A stretch of DNA of 64,000 nt from Pectobacterium carotovorum (GCA_016415585.1 CP066552.1:3534001-3598000), one strand, 5' to 3'. Shown: positions 48,249 through 60,528, counted from the first letter of the stretch. A program made the numbers and translations. Notes: generated by a model not told the origin, from the sequence alone.

Positions 48249-48596
48249 ATGAAAAACTCTGCGCTGGCTCTGCTCCTGCTAAGCCTGATGAGCTTCTCTT
48301 CCGCCAGCAAGGCGCTGAATGAATTTGAAGCGGAAGATCTGGCCGATCTGACCGCGATCTTTGTTTATCTGAAAAACCACTGTGGCTATCAAGATCTGCC
48401 GAATGAACAGATTCGTCGGACACTGGTCGCATTTGCTCAGCAAAACCGCTGGGATCTCAGCAATTACAGCGCTTACGATATGACAGCGATGGGTGAAGAC
48501 AGCTATCGCGATCTGAGTAAAATCGCTATCCCGACGCCAAAGAAATGCCAGTCTCTGGCGCGTAATTCGCTCGGTTTGCTCTCCTACGCACAGTAG
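48249..48596 (+). CDS. yacC: YacC family secreted protein
   Basis: 115 residues, signal peptide (MKNSALALLLLSLMSFSSAS, cleavage near SKA-LN). Matches E. coli YacC: SEAEDMADLTAVF-like EAEDLADLTAIF, NHCGYQDLPNEQIRR, AQQNRWDLSNY, GEDSYRDLSKI. Two cysteines (NHCGY and KKCQS) are conserved. Function unknown. Upstream of speE, as in E. coli. Confidence 0.92.
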   Translation: MKNSALALLLLSLMSFSSASKALNEFEAEDLADLTAIFVYLKNHCGYQDLPNEQIRRTLVAFAQQNRWDLSNYSAYDMTAMGEDSYRDLSKIAIPTPKKCQSLARNSLGLLSYAQ

Positions 48597-48704
48597 TTCT
48601 CTTCCACCTCCGCGCTGACTGAAATTTGACCGTGCAAGCGGCAAAAGAGTCGGCTATGATGGCGCGCCAATTTTCATGGCTGTTATCGCGGAGGAAGCCC
48701 TAAC

Positions 48705-49568
48705 ATGTCCCAGAAAGAAATTTGGTATGAAACCCTACATGCCAACTTTGGCCAGTACTTTTCGGTTGATCGTGTGCTGTATCACGAGAAGACCGATCAT
48801 CAAGATCTCATCATCTTTGAAAACGACGCATTAGGCCGCGTGATGGCGCTTGACGGCGTGGTGCAAACCACCGAGCGCGATGAATTCATCTATCACGAAA
48901 TGCTCACCCACGTTCCTCTTCTGTCACACGGCAATGCTAAACGCGTCCTGATTATCGGTGGCGGCGATGGCGGTATGCTGCGGGAAGTCAGCCGACACCG
49001 CGGCGTCGAACATATCACGATGGTAGAAATTGATGCGGGCGTGGTGGAATTTTGTCGCCAGTATCTGCCCAATCACAGCGCCGGTAGCTATGACGACCCG
49101 CGTTTTAATCTGGTGATTGATGACGGCGTTAACTTCGTCAGACAGTGCAGCGACAAGTTTGACGTCATTATTTCCGATTGCACCGACCCCATCGGCCCCG
49201 GCGAAAGCTTGTTCACCTCCGATTTCTATCAGGGCTGCGCCCGTTGCCTGAACGAAGGCGGGATTTTCGTCGCTCAGAATGGCGTGTGTTTCCTGCAACA
49301 GGATGAAGCCGTCGGCAGCCATAAAAAACTCAGCCACTATTTCAACGATGTCAGCTTTTATCAGGCGGCGATCCCGACGTATTACGGCGGCATTATGACG
49401 TTCGCCTGGGCCAGCAATAACCCGGCGCTGCGTCAGATAGACACCGCCACGCTGCGCCAGCGTTTTGCGCACTCTGGTATCACCTGTCGCTATTACACAC
49501 CAAATGTTCACATCGGCAGTTTTGCCCTGCCACAGTATCTGCTGAGCGCGTTACAGAATGCGCAATAG
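48705..49568 (+). CDS. speE: spermidine synthase
   Basis: 287 residues. Transfers aminopropyl from decarboxylated SAM to putrescine. Rossmann motif [16 protein letters not shown], then [16 protein letters not shown], and catalytic Asp in [20 protein letters not shown] lies upstream of the ATG. Followed 45 bp later by speD, which makes its co-substrate. The by-product methylthioadenosine is cleared by mtn (16.6 kb). Confidence 0.97.
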   Translation: MSQKEIWYETLHANFGQYFSVDRVLYHEKTDHQDLIIFENDALGRVMALDGVVQTTERDEFIYHEMLTHVPLLSHGNAKRVLIIGGGDGGMLREVSRHRGVEHITMVEIDAGVVEFCRQYLPNHSAGSYDDPRFNLVIDDGVNFVRQCSDKFDVIISDCTDPIGPGESLFTSDFYQGCARCLNEGGIFVAQNGVCFLQQDEAVGSHKKLSHYFNDVSFYQAAIPTYYGGIMTFAWASNNPALRQIDTATLRQRFAHSGITCRYYTPNVHIGSFALPQYLLSALQNAQ

Positions 49569-49613
49569 CCCATCACTTAGGGTAACCACACAACCACAAG
49601 GGGGTGACGTAAA

Positions 49614-50408
49614 TTGCACAAGCTGAAACTACACGGCTTTAACAACCTGACGAAAAGCCTGAGTTTTTGTATCTACGATATCTGTTACACCAAAACGGCC
49701 GACGATCGCGATGGTTATATCGCCTATATCGACGAACAATATAACGCTAACCGTTTAACAGAAATCCTCACTGAAACCTGCTCCATTATCGGTGCCAACG
49801 TCCTTAACATCGCGCGTCAGGACTATGACCCACAAGGTGCCAGCGTGACCATTCTGGTCAGCGAAGAGCCCATCGATCCACGAGATGTCGATACCTCAGA
49901 ACATCCCGGACCACTGCCCAATTCTGTCGTCGCGCATCTGGATAAAAGCCATATCTGCGTTCATACCTACCCAGAAAGCCACCCAGAAGGCGGGCTGTGC
50001 ACCTTCCGTGCGGATATCGAAGTGTCTACCTGTGGCGTAATTTCACCGCTGAAGGCGCTGAACTACCTGATCCACCAGCTTGAATCCGATATTGTGACCA
50101 TCGACTATCGCGTGCGGGGATTTACCCGTGATGTCAACGGCATAAAACATTTCATCGATCATCAGATCAATTCAGTTCAGAACTTCATGTCCGAGGACAT
50201 GAAAGCGCTCTATCACATGATGGACGTGAACGTGTATCAGGAAAATATTTTTCATACCAAGATGTTATTGAAGGATTTCGACCTGAAACACTACCTGTTC
50301 AACGTCAGCCCTGAAGCACTCAGCGCAGCTGAACGGAAAAGAATCACCGATCTGCTGTATCACGAAATGCAGGAAATCTATTACGGCAGAAACCTGCCAG
50401 TTCTGTAA
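49614..50408 (+). CDS. speD: S-adenosylmethionine decarboxylase proenzyme
   Basis: 264 residues, TTG start with strong GGGGGTG upstream. The proenzyme cleaves before Ser in [20 protein letters not shown] (E. coli Lys111-Ser112) to form the pyruvoyl group. Sequence through [15 protein letters not shown] and [10 protein letters not shown] matches the gamma-proteobacterial class. Decarboxylated SAM feeds SpeE. Confidence 0.97.
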   Translation: MHKLKLHGFNNLTKSLSFCIYDICYTKTADDRDGYIAYIDEQYNANRLTEILTETCSIIGANVLNIARQDYDPQGASVTILVSEEPIDPRDVDTSEHPGPLPNSVVAHLDKSHICVHTYPESHPEGGLCTFRADIEVSTCGVISPLKALNYLIHQLESDIVTIDYRVRGFTRDVNGIKHFIDHQINSVQNFMSEDMKALYHMMDVNVYQENIFHTKMLLKDFDLKHYLFNVSPEALSAAERKRITDLLYHEMQEIYYGRNLPVL

Positions 50409-50429
50409 TCAATACATATCCCTTCACAG

Positions 50430-50722
50430 GGTTGTCTCTTAGTCACATTTTTTATGCCGACTAAGAGACGGTTTCGTGCGCGATGATGCCGTCATTTTCA
50501 TGCAACCCCGTAGCACGCGCCCGACGCAGGGCGCTCAGTCGCCGCCGCCCTGCGAACCTAGGCTTCCGGCTAAATTATGCCGCTACGCGGTGCCATCGGT
50601 GTTCATGCCCCCTTCGAGCCGCCAACGCGGCACTGGCTTTCGCGGCATCCATGCCGCTCACTCGGTGTTCACGTTCACCGCTGCATAATTTTTACGCCGG
50701 ATAAGGACAAAGCCCATGATGA
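50430..50722 (+). repeat. long structured repeat, copy 2
   Basis: About 293 bp after speD, same orientation and shared blocks as 27819-28194. Starts with perfect hairpin GTCTCTTAGTC/GACTAAGAGAC. Inner hairpin CGCAGGGCG/CGCCCTGCG corresponds to ACGGGGCG/CGCCCCGT in copy 1. Outer AAATTATGC/GCATAATTT is retained. GCGGC/GCCGC around ATCCAT corresponds to CCGC/GCGG around GTCCAT in copy 1. The cassette of copy 1 is absent. A 70-codon frame (GTG 50476 to TAA 50688) is open, but it goes out of register with copy 1 through single-base gaps, so coding is doubtful. Confidence 0.75.
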
Positions 50723-50921
50723 CTCCCTGTATTAATGTATAAGGCACAGCGCCTGAGGAGGGTTGAGGTGTAGCGCGCTCATATATTTTTCATTTCGTCG
50801 CACACTATTTCGTCAAAAATGATGTGCGTCACATTTATTTATTTCTGCATTTTTTACTTGCATTCTCTTCCCAGCCTTGCTGCATCTGGGTTTGTGTCAA
50901 TTGGTATAAGTCCAACTAAAA

Positions 50922-50977
50922 ATCATATATCTTGTGTGGTTGAAATTTAAAATACCTACATCTAGTATTTCTTGTGT
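50922..50977 (+). promoter_or_regulatory. putative NrdR boxes upstream of nrdHIEF
   Basis: Two related 16-bp sites, ATCATATATCTTGTGT (50922-50937) and CTAGTATTTCTTGTGT (50962-50977), spaced 40 bp centre to centre, about 110-160 bp before nrdH. They resemble the tandem NrdR boxes expected before ribonucleotide reductase operons. The rest of 50723-51083 shows no gene. Confidence 0.5.
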
Positions 50978-51083
50978 AGCCCTCGCGTAACAGGTCGCTA
51001 CCCAGCGGATCGGTTCGGGCAAACATGCCCTGAAGATAGCCGCTCCAACATACTTCTTTCACGCCAAAGGGTAAATACGAATC

Positions 51084-51323
51084 ATGCGTATTACTATTTT
51101 CACTAAGCCAGATTGTGTTCAATGCAACGCCACATGCCGTGCGCTGGACAAGCAAGGAATTAACTATCAACTGGTGGACTTAACTGAAGATGAACAGGCG
51201 TTACAGCAGGTAAGAGCGTTGGGCTATCAACAGGTGCCCGTCGTGATGACCGCCGACGATCATTGGAGCGGCTTCCGCCCAGATAAGATCAGTACTCTGA
51301 ACGCCGCCCTGCAATTGCAGTAA
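51084..51323 (+). CDS. nrdH: glutaredoxin-like protein NrdH
   Basis: 79 residues. Redox motif CVQC in [17 protein letters not shown], and C-terminal WSGFRPDKI typical of NrdH, which takes electrons from thioredoxin reductase to NrdEF. First gene of nrdHIEF, 10 bp before nrdI. Confidence 0.96.
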   Translation: MRITIFTKPDCVQCNATCRALDKQGINYQLVDLTEDEQALQQVRALGYQQVPVVMTADDHWSGFRPDKISTLNAALQLQ

Positions 51324-51333
51324 GGGGGGCAAT

Positions 51334-51741
51334 ATGAACCCGCTGGTCTATTTCTCCAGCCAGTCGGAAAACACGCATCGCTTCATTTCTCGGGTTGGCT
51401 TGCCAGCCCTGAGAATCCCGATAGCGACAGAACAGCCTGCATTGAAAGTTGATCGCCCCTATATTCTGGTTGTCCCCAGCTACGGCGGAGGCAGCACGAA
51501 AGGGGCTGTGCCGCGTCAGGTCATCATCTTTCTCAACGATCCGCACAATCGCGCTTACTTGCGCGGCGTGATTGCCGCAGGCAATACCAATTTCGGTGCA
51601 GCGTACTGCATCGCTGGCGACATCATTGCGCAGAAATGTCAGGTGCCTTACCTGTACCGCTTTGAATTGCTCGGCACGGCAGAAGACGTTGCAAATGTGC
51701 GTAAGGGAGTAACTGAATTTTGGCAACAACAGACCATGTGA
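51334..51741 (+). CDS. nrdI: flavodoxin-like NrdI
   Basis: 135 residues. FMN-binding loop [12 protein letters not shown] and [14 protein letters not shown]. It supplies oxidant for the dimanganese-tyrosyl radical cofactor of NrdF. Good AAGGGGGG ribosome binding site. Its 3' end overlaps nrdE by 22 nt. Confidence 0.96.
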   Translation: MNPLVYFSSQSENTHRFISRVGLPALRIPIATEQPALKVDRPYILVVPSYGGGSTKGAVPRQVIIFLNDPHNRAYLRGVIAAGNTNFGAAYCIAGDIIAQKCQVPYLYRFELLGTAEDVANVRKGVTEFWQQQTM

Positions 51742-53900
51742 GTGCAAAGGCAACCAAAGCCGAAGCGGATGCCCACTCGCTCGATTACCATACACTCGAC
51801 TACCATGCGCTGAACGCGATGCTCAACCTCTACGACGCAGAGGGGAATATCCAGTTCGAGATGGATAAACTCGCGGCACGCCGTTATTTCCTGCAGCATG
51901 TGAACCAGAACACCGTGTTCTTCCACAATCTGGAAGAAAAGCTGCGTTATCTGGTGGAAGAAGGCTACTACGAAGCGGACGTGCTGGATCAGTATCATTT
52001 CGATTTCATCAAAAGCCTTTTCCAGCAGGCTTACGCTCACAAGTTCCGCTTTCAAACCTTTCTGGGTGCGTTCAAATACTACACTGGCTATACGCTGAAA
52101 ACCTTTGATGGCAAACGCTATCTGGAGCGCTACGAAGATCGTGTCTGCCTTGTGGCGCTGACCCTCGCTAAAGGGGATACCGCACTCGCTAGCGCACTGG
52201 TCGATGAGATCATTAGCGGACGCTTCCAACCCGCCACTCCCACATTCCTCAATTGCGGTAAAAAGCAGCGCGGCGAGCTGGTCTCCTGCTTCCTGCTGCG
52301 CATTGAAGACAATATGGAATCGATTGGTCGCGCGATTAATTCCGCGCTTCAGCTCTCAAAACGCGGCGGCGGCGTGGCCTTCATGCTCAGCAACATCCGC
52401 GAAACCGGTGCGCCGATCAAACGTATCGAAAACCAGTCGTCCGGCATCATCCCGATCATGAAAATGCTGGAGGATGCGTTCTCCTACGCTAACCAGCTTG
52501 GTGCGCGTCAGGGCGCAGGGGCGGTCTACCTCAATGCGCATCACCCGGATATTCTGCGTTTTCTGGATACCAAGCGGGAAAATGCCGATGAAAAAATCCG
52601 CATCAAAACGCTGTCTTTAGGTGTGGTCATCCCCGATATCACATTCCAGTTGGCGAAGAATAATCAGGTGATGTACCTGTTCTCACCTTATGATGTCGAA
52701 CAGGTTTATGGCGTGCCGCTGTCGGAAATTAGTGTCACCGAAAAATACCATGAGATGGTAAACGACAAGCGCATCCGTAAATCCCAAATTAAGGCGCGCG
52801 AATTCTTCCAGATCCTCGCTGAAATCCAGTTCGAGTCCGGTTATCCCTACATGATGTTTGAGGATACGGTGAATCGTGCGAACCCGATTCACGGCCGTAT
52901 CAATATGAGTAACCTGTGCTCTGAGATTTTGCAGGTCAACGAGGCCAGCCTGTACGACGACGATCTTGGCTACAGCCACATTGGCAAAGACATCTCCTGT
53001 AACCTCGGTTCAATGAATATCGCCAACGCGATGGCCTCGCCCGATTTCGGTCAGACAGTTGAAATGGCGATCCGCGCGCTGACCGCCGTTTCCGATATGA
53101 GCCACATCAGCTCCGTGCCATCCATCGAAAAAGGCAATGACCAATCGCATGCGATTGGCTTAGGCCAGATGAACCTGCACGGCTATCTGGCGAAAGAGCG
53201 TATTTTTTACGGCACAGAAGAAGCTGTTGATTTCACCAATATCTATTTCTACACCGTCGCCTTCCACGCAATTCGGGCATCGAATGCGCTGGCAATAGAG
53301 CGGAATCAGCGCTTCTCAGGCTTTGAACTCTCCAAATACGCCACGGGCGAGTATTTTGATAAATACATTGAGCAACGCTGGGAACCCACAACAGCACGCG
53401 CACGTGAGCTGTTTGAACAATCTGGCATCCACATTCCCACTCAGCAGGACTGGGCGGCACTGCGCGAATCTGTTATTGCGCACGGCATTTACAACCAGAA
53501 TCTGCAGGCGGTTCCGCCAACCGGTTCGATTTCATATATCAACCACTCGACATCCAGCATTCACCCGATTGTGTCACGTATCGAAATTCGCAAAGAGGGC
53601 AAGATCGGTCGCGTCTACTACCCTGCCCCTTATATGAACAATGACAATCTGGAGTATTACCAGGATGCCTATGAAATCGGGCCACAGAAGATTATCGACA
53701 CCTATGCCGCCGCAACGCAGCATGTCGATCAGGGGCTGTCGCTGACGCTGTTTTTCCGCGATACCGCCACCACGCGCGACATTAATAAAGCGCAGATCTA
53801 CGCCTGGACCAAAGGCATTAAGACTATTTATTACATTCGCATACGGCAGATGGCGCTGGAAGGCACCGAAGTTCAGGGCTGTGTGTCCTGTGCGCTATAA
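51720..53900 (+). CDS. nrdE: class Ib ribonucleotide reductase alpha subunit
   Basis: 726 residues (E. coli 714). Reduces NDPs to dNDPs. TTG start inside nrdI (GGCAACAACAG; protein MATTDH like E. coli MATTTA). Active-site features: [11 protein letters not shown], the NLCSEI segment, GLGQMNLHG, and the C-terminal GCVSCAL cysteine pair that exchanges electrons with NrdH. The N-terminal region before DYHALNAML is about 12 residues longer than in E. coli (an extra LDYHT unit). No ATP-cone, as expected for class Ib. Confidence 0.96.
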   Translation: MATTDHVSAKATKAEADAHSLDYHTLDYHALNAMLNLYDAEGNIQFEMDKLAARRYFLQHVNQNTVFFHNLEEKLRYLVEEGYYEADVLDQYHFDFIKSLFQQAYAHKFRFQTFLGAFKYYTGYTLKTFDGKRYLERYEDRVCLVALTLAKGDTALASALVDEIISGRFQPATPTFLNCGKKQRGELVSCFLLRIEDNMESIGRAINSALQLSKRGGGVAFMLSNIRETGAPIKRIENQSSGIIPIMKMLEDAFSYANQLGARQGAGAVYLNAHHPDILRFLDTKRENADEKIRIKTLSLGVVIPDITFQLAKNNQVMYLFSPYDVEQVYGVPLSEISVTEKYHEMVNDKRIRKSQIKAREFFQILAEIQFESGYPYMMFEDTVNRANPIHGRINMSNLCSEILQVNEASLYDDDLGYSHIGKDISCNLGSMNIANAMASPDFGQTVEMAIRALTAVSDMSHISSVPSIEKGNDQSHAIGLGQMNLHGYLAKERIFYGTEEAVDFTNIYFYTVAFHAIRASNALAIERNQRFSGFELSKYATGEYFDKYIEQRWEPTTARARELFEQSGIHIPTQQDWAALRESVIAHGIYNQNLQAVPPTGSISYINHSTSSIHPIVSRIEIRKEGKIGRVYYPAPYMNNDNLEYYQDAYEIGPQKIIDTYAAATQHVDQGLSLTLFFRDTATTRDINKAQIYAWTKGIKTIYYIRIRQMALEGTEVQGCVSCAL

Positions 53901-54887
<987 letters not shown>

Positions 54888-54890
54888 AAA

Positions 54891-54927
54891 AACGGCCATC
54901 GAGTTCTGGGTGGCCATATTTTTTTTC
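54891..54927 (+). terminator. terminator of nrdHIEF
   Basis: GGCCATC-GAGTTCTG-GGTGGCC (7-bp stem with one G-T pair) followed by ATATTTTTTTT. Confidence 0.75.
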
Positions 54928-54956
54928 TACAGCCCTTTTTCTACAGGGCAAGAAAT

Positions 54957-54989
54957 GAAAAAACCCTGAACCATTGCTGATTCAGGGCT
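54957..54989 (-). terminator. terminator of the tRNA-Asp gene at 55.0 kb
   Basis: On the minus strand CCCTGAA-N10-TTCAGGG then TTTTTT, immediately downstream of tRNA-Asp. Confidence 0.8.
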
Positions 54990-54999
54990 TTCATATAAG

Positions 55000-55076
55000 T
55001 GGCGGAACGGACGGGGCTCGAACCCGCGACCCCCTGCGTGACAGGCAGGTATTCTAACCAACTGAACTACCGCTCC
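55000..55076 (-). tRNA. aspV: tRNA-Asp (anticodon GTC)
   Basis: 77 nt with encoded CCA. Begins GGAGCGGTAGTTCAGTTGG on the minus strand; anticodon loop CTGTCAC gives GTC. Same sequence as the copy at 60573-60649. Next to dnaQ as aspV is in E. coli. Substrate of GluQ after queuosine modification. Confidence 0.98.
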
Positions 55077-55247
55077 ACTCGTGCTCACTGAGCGGGATGA
55101 ATACTAAGATGATGGCACTATTACGTCAATGCTTTTTATAACTAACCGTTTCTGTTTGCTTATAATTTCATCTTACTGACTATTCTCTCACCCGCAGTGC
55201 GATCAACCGATTCTTTTTACTGCGCAAAGGACGATATTACGGCGGTG

Positions 55248-55985
55248 CTATTCAGCCCGCCACAGGCAACTACCGCCTTTTTTAGCAATCAGATCCAGAC
55301 GTTGTTCATGCGCTAACAGCTCTGCCTCATCAGCGTAAAGCACCTTTAACGCCGATTGAGGACGGACGATTCTCTGGATCGTTTCGGTATTATCACTCTT
55401 CTGCTGCGCTTCACCTTCCATCGAAAAAGCCAGAGAAGTTTGACCGCCAGTCATCGCCAGATAAACTTCTGCCAAAATCTCGGCATCGAGCAATGCGCCG
55501 TGCAGCGTACGCTTACTGTTATCTATCAGGTAGCGATCGCAGAGTGCATCCAAACTGTTACGCTTGCCGGGAAAGATCTTCCGCGCCATAAACAGGCTAT
55601 CAGTGATCTTACAGAACGTTTCGGTCTTGGGTATATCACGATTCAGCAATCGGAATTCGTAATCCATAAAGCCGATGTCAAACGTCGCGTTATGAATGAC
55701 TAACTCCGCGCCACGGATAAAATCGAGGAAGTCATCCACGACATCCGCATACGTCGGTTTATCAGCCAGAAACTCATCGCTGATACCATGTATATTATAG
55801 GCTTCTGGATCCACTAAACGATCGGGTTTGATGTAGACATGGAAATGACGACCAGTCAGGCGCCGGTTAATCACTTCGACCGCACCGATCTCGATAATTT
55901 TATGCCCTTCGTAGTGAACCCCCAGCTTATTCATACCGGTGGTTTCTGTATCCAGGACGATTTGTCGCGTAATTTCAGTGCTCAT
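55248..55985 (-). CDS. dnaQ: DNA polymerase III epsilon subunit (proofreading exonuclease)
   Basis: 245 residues. ExoI LDTETTGM, ExoII region [14 protein letters not shown], ExoIII with [23 protein letters not shown]. The beta-clamp-binding motif QTSLAF corresponds to QTSMAF in E. coli. C-terminal tail binds the alpha subunit. Divergent from rnhA with overlapping promoter region (56 bp). Confidence 0.97.
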   Translation of the reverse strand: MSTEITRQIVLDTETTGMNKLGVHYEGHKIIEIGAVEVINRRLTGRHFHVYIKPDRLVDPEAYNIHGISDEFLADKPTYADVVDDFLDFIRGAELVIHNATFDIGFMDYEFRLLNRDIPKTETFCKITDSLFMARKIFPGKRNSLDALCDRYLIDNSKRTLHGALLDAEILAEVYLAMTGGQTSLAFSMEGEAQQKSDNTETIQRIVRPQSALKVLYADEAELLAHEQRLDLIAKKGGSCLWRAE

Positions 55986-56041
55986 CGTTTTCGTTTTATG
56001 TCAGACTTGCCGTTTTTACCATAAGGAAGAGTCTACCAGAG

Positions 56042-56506
56042 ATGCGCAAACAGGTAGAAATTTTCACCGACGGATCTTGCCTCGGTAATCCCGGCCCCGG
56101 TGGCTATGGCGCCCTGCTGCGCTACAAGCAGCACGAAAAAGCGTTAAGTGCAGGTTATCGTCTTACGACGAATAACAGAATGGAGCTGATGGCTGCAATT
56201 GCAGCACTTGAAACACTGACTACCGCGTGCGATGTGGTGCTCTGCACTGACAGCCAATATGTTCGGCAGGGGATAACCAGTTGGATTCATAACTGGAAAA
56301 AACGTGGCTGGAAAACCGCCGACAAAAAGCCCGTCAAAAACGTCGATCTCTGGCAAAAACTGGATGCCGCGATTCAACACCACTCCGTGCAATGGGAATG
56401 GGTAAAAGGACACGCTGGGCATCCGGAAAACGAGCGCTGCGATGAACTCGCTCGCGCAGCCGCAAGTGCACCAACGCTTGATGACACCGGTTATCAGGCT
56501 GAGTAA
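56042..56506 (+). CDS. rnhA: ribonuclease HI
   Basis: 154 residues. Removes RNA from RNA/DNA hybrids. Catalytic D10 ([11 protein letters not shown]), E48 (NRMELMA), D70 (TDSQY) and D/H in [14 protein letters not shown]. Basic handle [14 protein letters not shown] is present. Confidence 0.97.
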   Translation: MRKQVEIFTDGSCLGNPGPGGYGALLRYKQHEKALSAGYRLTTNNRMELMAAIAALETLTTACDVVLCTDSQYVRQGITSWIHNWKKRGWKTADKKPVKNVDLWQKLDAAIQHHSVQWEWVKGHAGHPENERCDELARAAASAPTLDDTGYQAE

Positions 56507-56525
56507 ATCACCGTAGGCCTCCGCC

Positions 56526-57236
56526 TCATCTCCGATATATCTTTGTTGCGCCCACCGTGCGGCGCACTGATGCTTTGCGCAACCTCGCCCTCATCGGCGT
56601 AAACGTCAGCGGAATGGTGCGCTTCCGGGCAATAATCAGCGTCAGGCATCCCAGCATCGGAATATGTTTATTCAACTTCCCTTTGTTTCTTCGCCATGGT
56701 GTAACGTGAAAATGGGTCTGATCGATAACCTCATAGTTCAATAGCCCCAGCCAGTCCGTAATACGCATTTGAGTAAACATGCGGCTGCAATAAGGGTGTT
56801 TTTTATTGAGTCTGGGGATCAATTTACCCAGACCAACCAGACTGATCGGGTTAAACGTGCTCAGAATTAGCCAACCATCATCGATCAAGACACGATCAAC
56901 CTCCCGCAGAATACGATGCGGGTCCGATGAATAAGACAGTGTTTGAGCGAGCAAGCAGGCATCGATCGACTTTTCAGAGAACGGTAATTGATGAGCATCT
57001 GCTATAATCTGAAGGTTATCACCGTGTGGAGCAACATTAACCTGATGCGCAATCGCACACTCTGTTACATGGATTTCCGCGCTTAGCGCTCCTACCTTGA
57101 TAAGATGAAAACCAAAGAGTTTTGGCCACCATGGCAACAAAGCCAGTTCAATCGACTCGCGATAAAATTGCCCGCAGGTGATATCATCCCACGAATCAGG
57201 TGCAACAATGGTCTGAGGGGTTCGTGCCAATTTCAT
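56526..57236 (-). CDS. yafS: SAM-dependent methyltransferase YafS
   Basis: 236 residues. Class I methyltransferase, methyltransf_11-like: GD-type region NLQIIADAHQLPFSEKSIDA followed by CLLAQTLSYSSDPHRILREV and RVLIDDGWLILSTFNP. Target unknown in E. coli as well. Divergent from gloB. Confidence 0.9.
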   Translation of the reverse strand: MKLARTPQTIVAPDSWDDITCGQFYRESIELALLPWWPKLFGFHLIKVGALSAEIHVTECAIAHQVNVAPHGDNLQIIADAHQLPFSEKSIDACLLAQTLSYSSDPHRILREVDRVLIDDGWLILSTFNPISLVGLGKLIPRLNKKHPYCSRMFTQMRITDWLGLLNYEVIDQTHFHVTPWRRNKGKLNKHIPMLGCLTLIIARKRTIPLTFTPMRARLRKASVRRTVGATKIYRR

Positions 57237-57279
57237 CTTCTGTTCTCGTCCTCAGGCTGCTAGAAAAAAGAGGTGATGA

Positions 57280-58035
57280 ATGAATCTTATCAGTATCCCC
57301 GCACTTCAGGACAACTACATTTGGCTATTGAGCAATAAAGAAAATCGCTGTGTGATCGTCGATCCTGGTGAAGCGCCCCCAGTGCTTAATGCGCTCGATC
57401 AACACGCACTTTTTCCCGAAGCAATCTTGCTCACTCACCATCATAACGACCATATAGGAGGTGTAGGTGAGCTCCTCAGACATTACCCTAATCTGCCTGT
57501 TTTTGGTCCAAAAGAAACCGCTAAATGCGGCGCAACCTACCTGGTGGAAGAAGGAAATACCGTCTCTTTGTTAAATTCGGAATTTTCTGTAATTGAGGTG
57601 CCGGGGCACACATCTGGTCATATTGCCTACTATAATGTGCCATTTTTATTCTGTGGCGACACACTTTTTTCAGCGGGATGCGGACGTATTTTTGAAGGTA
57701 CACCAAAACAAATGTATGAATCCATTCAAAAAATATCACAATTTCCTGATAACACAGTGGTGTGCTGTGCTCATGAATACACACTCTCAAACTTAAAATT
57801 TTCTAATGCTATTTGGCCTGAAGATCCAGAAATTGAATCTTATCTCCATAAAATCAGTCAGATACGAGAAAAATCTCAGTCTAGCTTACCTACTACATTA
57901 GGGCTGGAGAGAAGAATCAACCTATTTCTCCGCTGTCATGAAATTGATTTAAAAAGGAAATTATCAAAGGAACCTGAAAATATAGAGAATTGGCAAGTTT
58001 TTGAGATGCTACGTAGCAAGAAAGACTGCTTCTGA
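57280..58035 (+). CDS. gloB: hydroxyacylglutathione hydrolase (glyoxalase II)
   Basis: 251 residues. Metallo-beta-lactamase fold with [10 protein letters not shown] binuclear metal motif, later His in PGHTSGH, Asp in [13 protein letters not shown] and His in CAHEYT. Hydrolyses S-lactoylglutathione to lactate and glutathione. Its coding DNA is visibly more A/T-rich than its neighbours, particularly after 57540, although the protein is normal. Confidence 0.96.
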   Translation: MNLISIPALQDNYIWLLSNKENRCVIVDPGEAPPVLNALDQHALFPEAILLTHHHNDHIGGVGELLRHYPNLPVFGPKETAKCGATYLVEEGNTVSLLNSEFSVIEVPGHTSGHIAYYNVPFLFCGDTLFSAGCGRIFEGTPKQMYESIQKISQFPDNTVVCCAHEYTLSNLKFSNAIWPEDPEIESYLHKISQIREKSQSSLPTTLGLERRINLFLRCHEIDLKRKLSKEPENIENWQVFEMLRSKKDCF

Positions 58036-58105
58036 AGGTTTAGGTTGTGCTATTCGTCTAATCAAAGTATCCTTGCTCGTCTTTTAAGCAACTATTGACC
58101 AACAT

Positions 58106-59479
58106 ATGAAGGCTAAAGCGATGATTATCGCCTCAGTCTTGCTGGCGGGTTGTCAGGTCTCACCACATGACACCTCGCAACCTAAACAGCATGCACAGAG
58201 TTTGTCTTCGGCAAGTCAAAGTGAAGCAGGAAAGTACACAGATGGCCGAGAGGCCTCCGCGCGATGGTTAGATGACGATAGCCTCGCGCAACGAGATCTG
58301 TGGAACTTCATTGGCGACGAGCTGAAGATGGAGGTTCCGGAAAACGCCCGGATCCGCGAGCAAAAAACGCGTTATTTGAAAAATAAGAGCTATCTCCACG
58401 ATGTAACATTACGGGCAGAGCCGTACATGTACTGGATAGTCGAGCAGATTAAGCAACGTAAAATGCCGATGGAACTGGTACTGCTACCCATAGTGGAGAG
58501 CGCTTTTGATCCAAGTGCCACATCATCCGCCAATGCCGCTGGGCTATGGCAGATTATCCCTGGCACAGGACGCAATTATGGTTTGAAACAAAACCAGTGG
58601 TACGACGGACGTCGCGATGTGATTGCGTCTACGACGGCTGCGCTGGATATGATGCAACGGCTCAACACAATGTTTGATGGTGACTGGTTATTGACGGTTG
58701 CTGCATATAACAGTGGAGAAGGTCGCGTCATGCAGGCGATAAAAGCAAATAAAGCGAAAGGGAAATCAACCAGCTTCTGGGCACTGGCGTTACCGCGAGA
58801 AACGTCAATCTATGTCCCCAAAATGCTGGCCTTGAGCGATATTCTTAAAAACAGCAAGAAGTATGGCGTAAGTCTATCGCAGCCCAATGAAAGCCGTGCA
58901 TTAGCAAAGGTTGAACTGGGTCAGCAGATAGAATTGACACAAGCGGCTGAGATGGCTGGACTGTCGTTGAATAAGCTGAAGAGCTATAACTCGGGCTATA
59001 AGCGTAATGTTACCGCACCAAATGGGCCACATTACATCATGGTTCCTAAAGCTCACGTTGAGCAGTTGAAAGATTCACTGGCTGATGGTGACATCGCAGC
59101 GATTCAACCGACACGGTTAGCGGAAACGCAGCCAATGCCAGCATCACTGCAGTATAAGGTACGCTCAGGTGATACCTTATCAGCCATTGCGGCACGGCTT
59201 AATGTCAGCACGAAAGATTTGCAGAGTTGGAACAATCTGCGTAGCGCTGGTGCGCTCAAGGTTGGTCAAACGTTGCAAGTTGCCAAAGCGTCAGGCAATA
59301 GTAGCTCAATCACCTATCAAGTTCGGAAAGGTGATTCGCTGGCAAGCATTGCTAAACGCCATGGCGTAAATATCGCTGATGTAATGCGCTGGAATACAGT
59401 TATCAACAAGAATGCCAACATTCAGCCAGGTGATCGTCTGACGCTTTATGTTAGCAGCAACATAAAACCTGATTCTTAA
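58106..59479 (+). CDS. mltD: membrane-bound lytic murein transglycosylase D
   Basis: 457 residues. Lipoprotein signal with lipobox LAGC (C16 region in ASVLLAGCQVSP). SLT domain with catalytic Glu in VLLPIVESAFDPSATS, then GLWQIIPGTGRNYGL. Two C-terminal LysM domains for peptidoglycan binding: YKVRSGDTLSAIAARLNVS and YQVRKGDSLASIAKRHGVN. Cleaves glycan strands with anhydro-muramic acid formation at the outer membrane. Terminator follows. Confidence 0.96.
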   Translation: MKAKAMIIASVLLAGCQVSPHDTSQPKQHAQSLSSASQSEAGKYTDGREASARWLDDDSLAQRDLWNFIGDELKMEVPENARIREQKTRYLKNKSYLHDVTLRAEPYMYWIVEQIKQRKMPMELVLLPIVESAFDPSATSSANAAGLWQIIPGTGRNYGLKQNQWYDGRRDVIASTTAALDMMQRLNTMFDGDWLLTVAAYNSGEGRVMQAIKANKAKGKSTSFWALALPRETSIYVPKMLALSDILKNSKKYGVSLSQPNESRALAKVELGQQIELTQAAEMAGLSLNKLKSYNSGYKRNVTAPNGPHYIMVPKAHVEQLKDSLADGDIAAIQPTRLAETQPMPASLQYKVRSGDTLSAIAARLNVSTKDLQSWNNLRSAGALKVGQTLQVAKASGNSSSITYQVRKGDSLASIAKRHGVNIADVMRWNTVINKNANIQPGDRLTLYVSSNIKPDS

Positions 59480-59504
59480 CGTGATATCAGAATCAGTAAC
59501 GAGA

Positions 59505-59539
59505 AACAGCCTTCCACAGATGTAGAGGGCTGTTTTTTT
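59505..59539 (+). terminator. terminator of mltD, possibly shared with yafD
   Basis: AACAGCC...GGCTGTT stem followed by TTTTTTT. On the minus strand the tail is not T-rich, so mainly for mltD. Confidence 0.75.
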
Positions 59540-59546
59540 ATAGCGA

Positions 59547-60335
59547 TTAACTCAGGCTAAATTCAACGAGTAGTGGGTTGTGGTCTGAGGCCTGAGTCAC
59601 CAATACAGAAGACTGGTTAACGGTCAGCTCACGGTAAAAGACGAAATCGAGCGGTCGGCCAAACGCCTTACGCCGGTGGTCATCAACGAAATATACCTCC
59701 TGCAGCCCCATCCTTGCCGCAAACCGATTAAGTGCGTTGATACGCTGCTGGCTCCATGCATTAAAATCTCCAGCCATAATAGCCGGCCCCTGATGATGTA
59801 CGAGTTGCTCCCCAATCGCAGCCAATTGCTTGGTATAAATCTCAACACCAAAGCTAAAGTTAACCGCATGGATATTGATAACCATCAGTCTTTGGCCATT
59901 CTGAAGCGCGTAGACCGTCACCAAAGAAGACTTAGCCAAACGCAACAGGGGTTCCCTTTCACGTAAGGGGCAGCAATATACTGGCTGGGCTGCTGATAGC
60001 GTCATTACACCGGATGGATGTTGCGGGAGGATAATGGCGGGGACCTGATCGGCTGAGAGATAGTTGGTGGTTGCAAAATGGATGAGCTCTGGCGTACTTT
60101 GCGCTTCCTGCAACAGGACTAGCTGGGTACCGTTACCGAAATTTTGCAACACGGAAAGCCAGTTCATTCGTTGCTGCTTAAAAATATTCCACACCATTAC
60201 GCGCAAAACATCTCCCTTCAGCAACAATGAGCCTGTCGGTAGCACTTGCTCTGGATAATGTATTTCCCCGGGAGGGAAGATACGTTCAACTGGCTGACCA
60301 GCAACATACCTCATTGCATAGGTTCTTTTCCGCAC
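59547..60335 (-). CDS. yafD: endonuclease/exonuclease/phosphatase family protein YafD
   Basis: 262 residues, close to E. coli YafD from the first residues ([19 protein letters not shown]). EEP-fold catalytic elements: [33 protein letters not shown], and [10 protein letters not shown]. Exact substrate unknown. Between mltD and the rRNA operon as in E. coli. Confidence 0.93.
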   Translation of the reverse strand: MRKRTYAMRYVAGQPVERIFPPGEIHYPEQVLPTGSLLLKGDVLRVMVWNIFKQQRMNWLSVLQNFGNGTQLVLLQEAQSTPELIHFATTNYLSADQVPAIILPQHPSGVMTLSAAQPVYCCPLREREPLLRLAKSSLVTVYALQNGQRLMVINIHAVNFSFGVEIYTKQLAAIGEQLVHHQGPAIMAGDFNAWSQQRINALNRFAARMGLQEVYFVDDHRRKAFGRPLDFVFYRELTVNQSSVLVTQASDHNPLLVEFSLS

Positions 60336-60528
60336 GCCTCATCCACTATCAGTTTCAATACCCAAACACCCTATCAAAAAAGAGCACTCTTCCGTTATAA
60401 AAATTTTATCGCAGACTTGCGATGTATGCTTGATGATAGGGGAATAAAAATGAAATGACTGGTAAAAACAAAACGCAAGAGGAAGAGAGAAATGAGGAAC
60501 TCATCTAGAAATTCTAATAGCTACATAT

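Noticed and set aside
50476..50688. 70-codon frame in long repeat copy 2
   Set aside because: Not maintained in copy 1 (single-base gaps shift the frame; copy 1 stops after 47 codons). Reported as part of the repeat and not as a gene, although a decayed small gene cannot be excluded.
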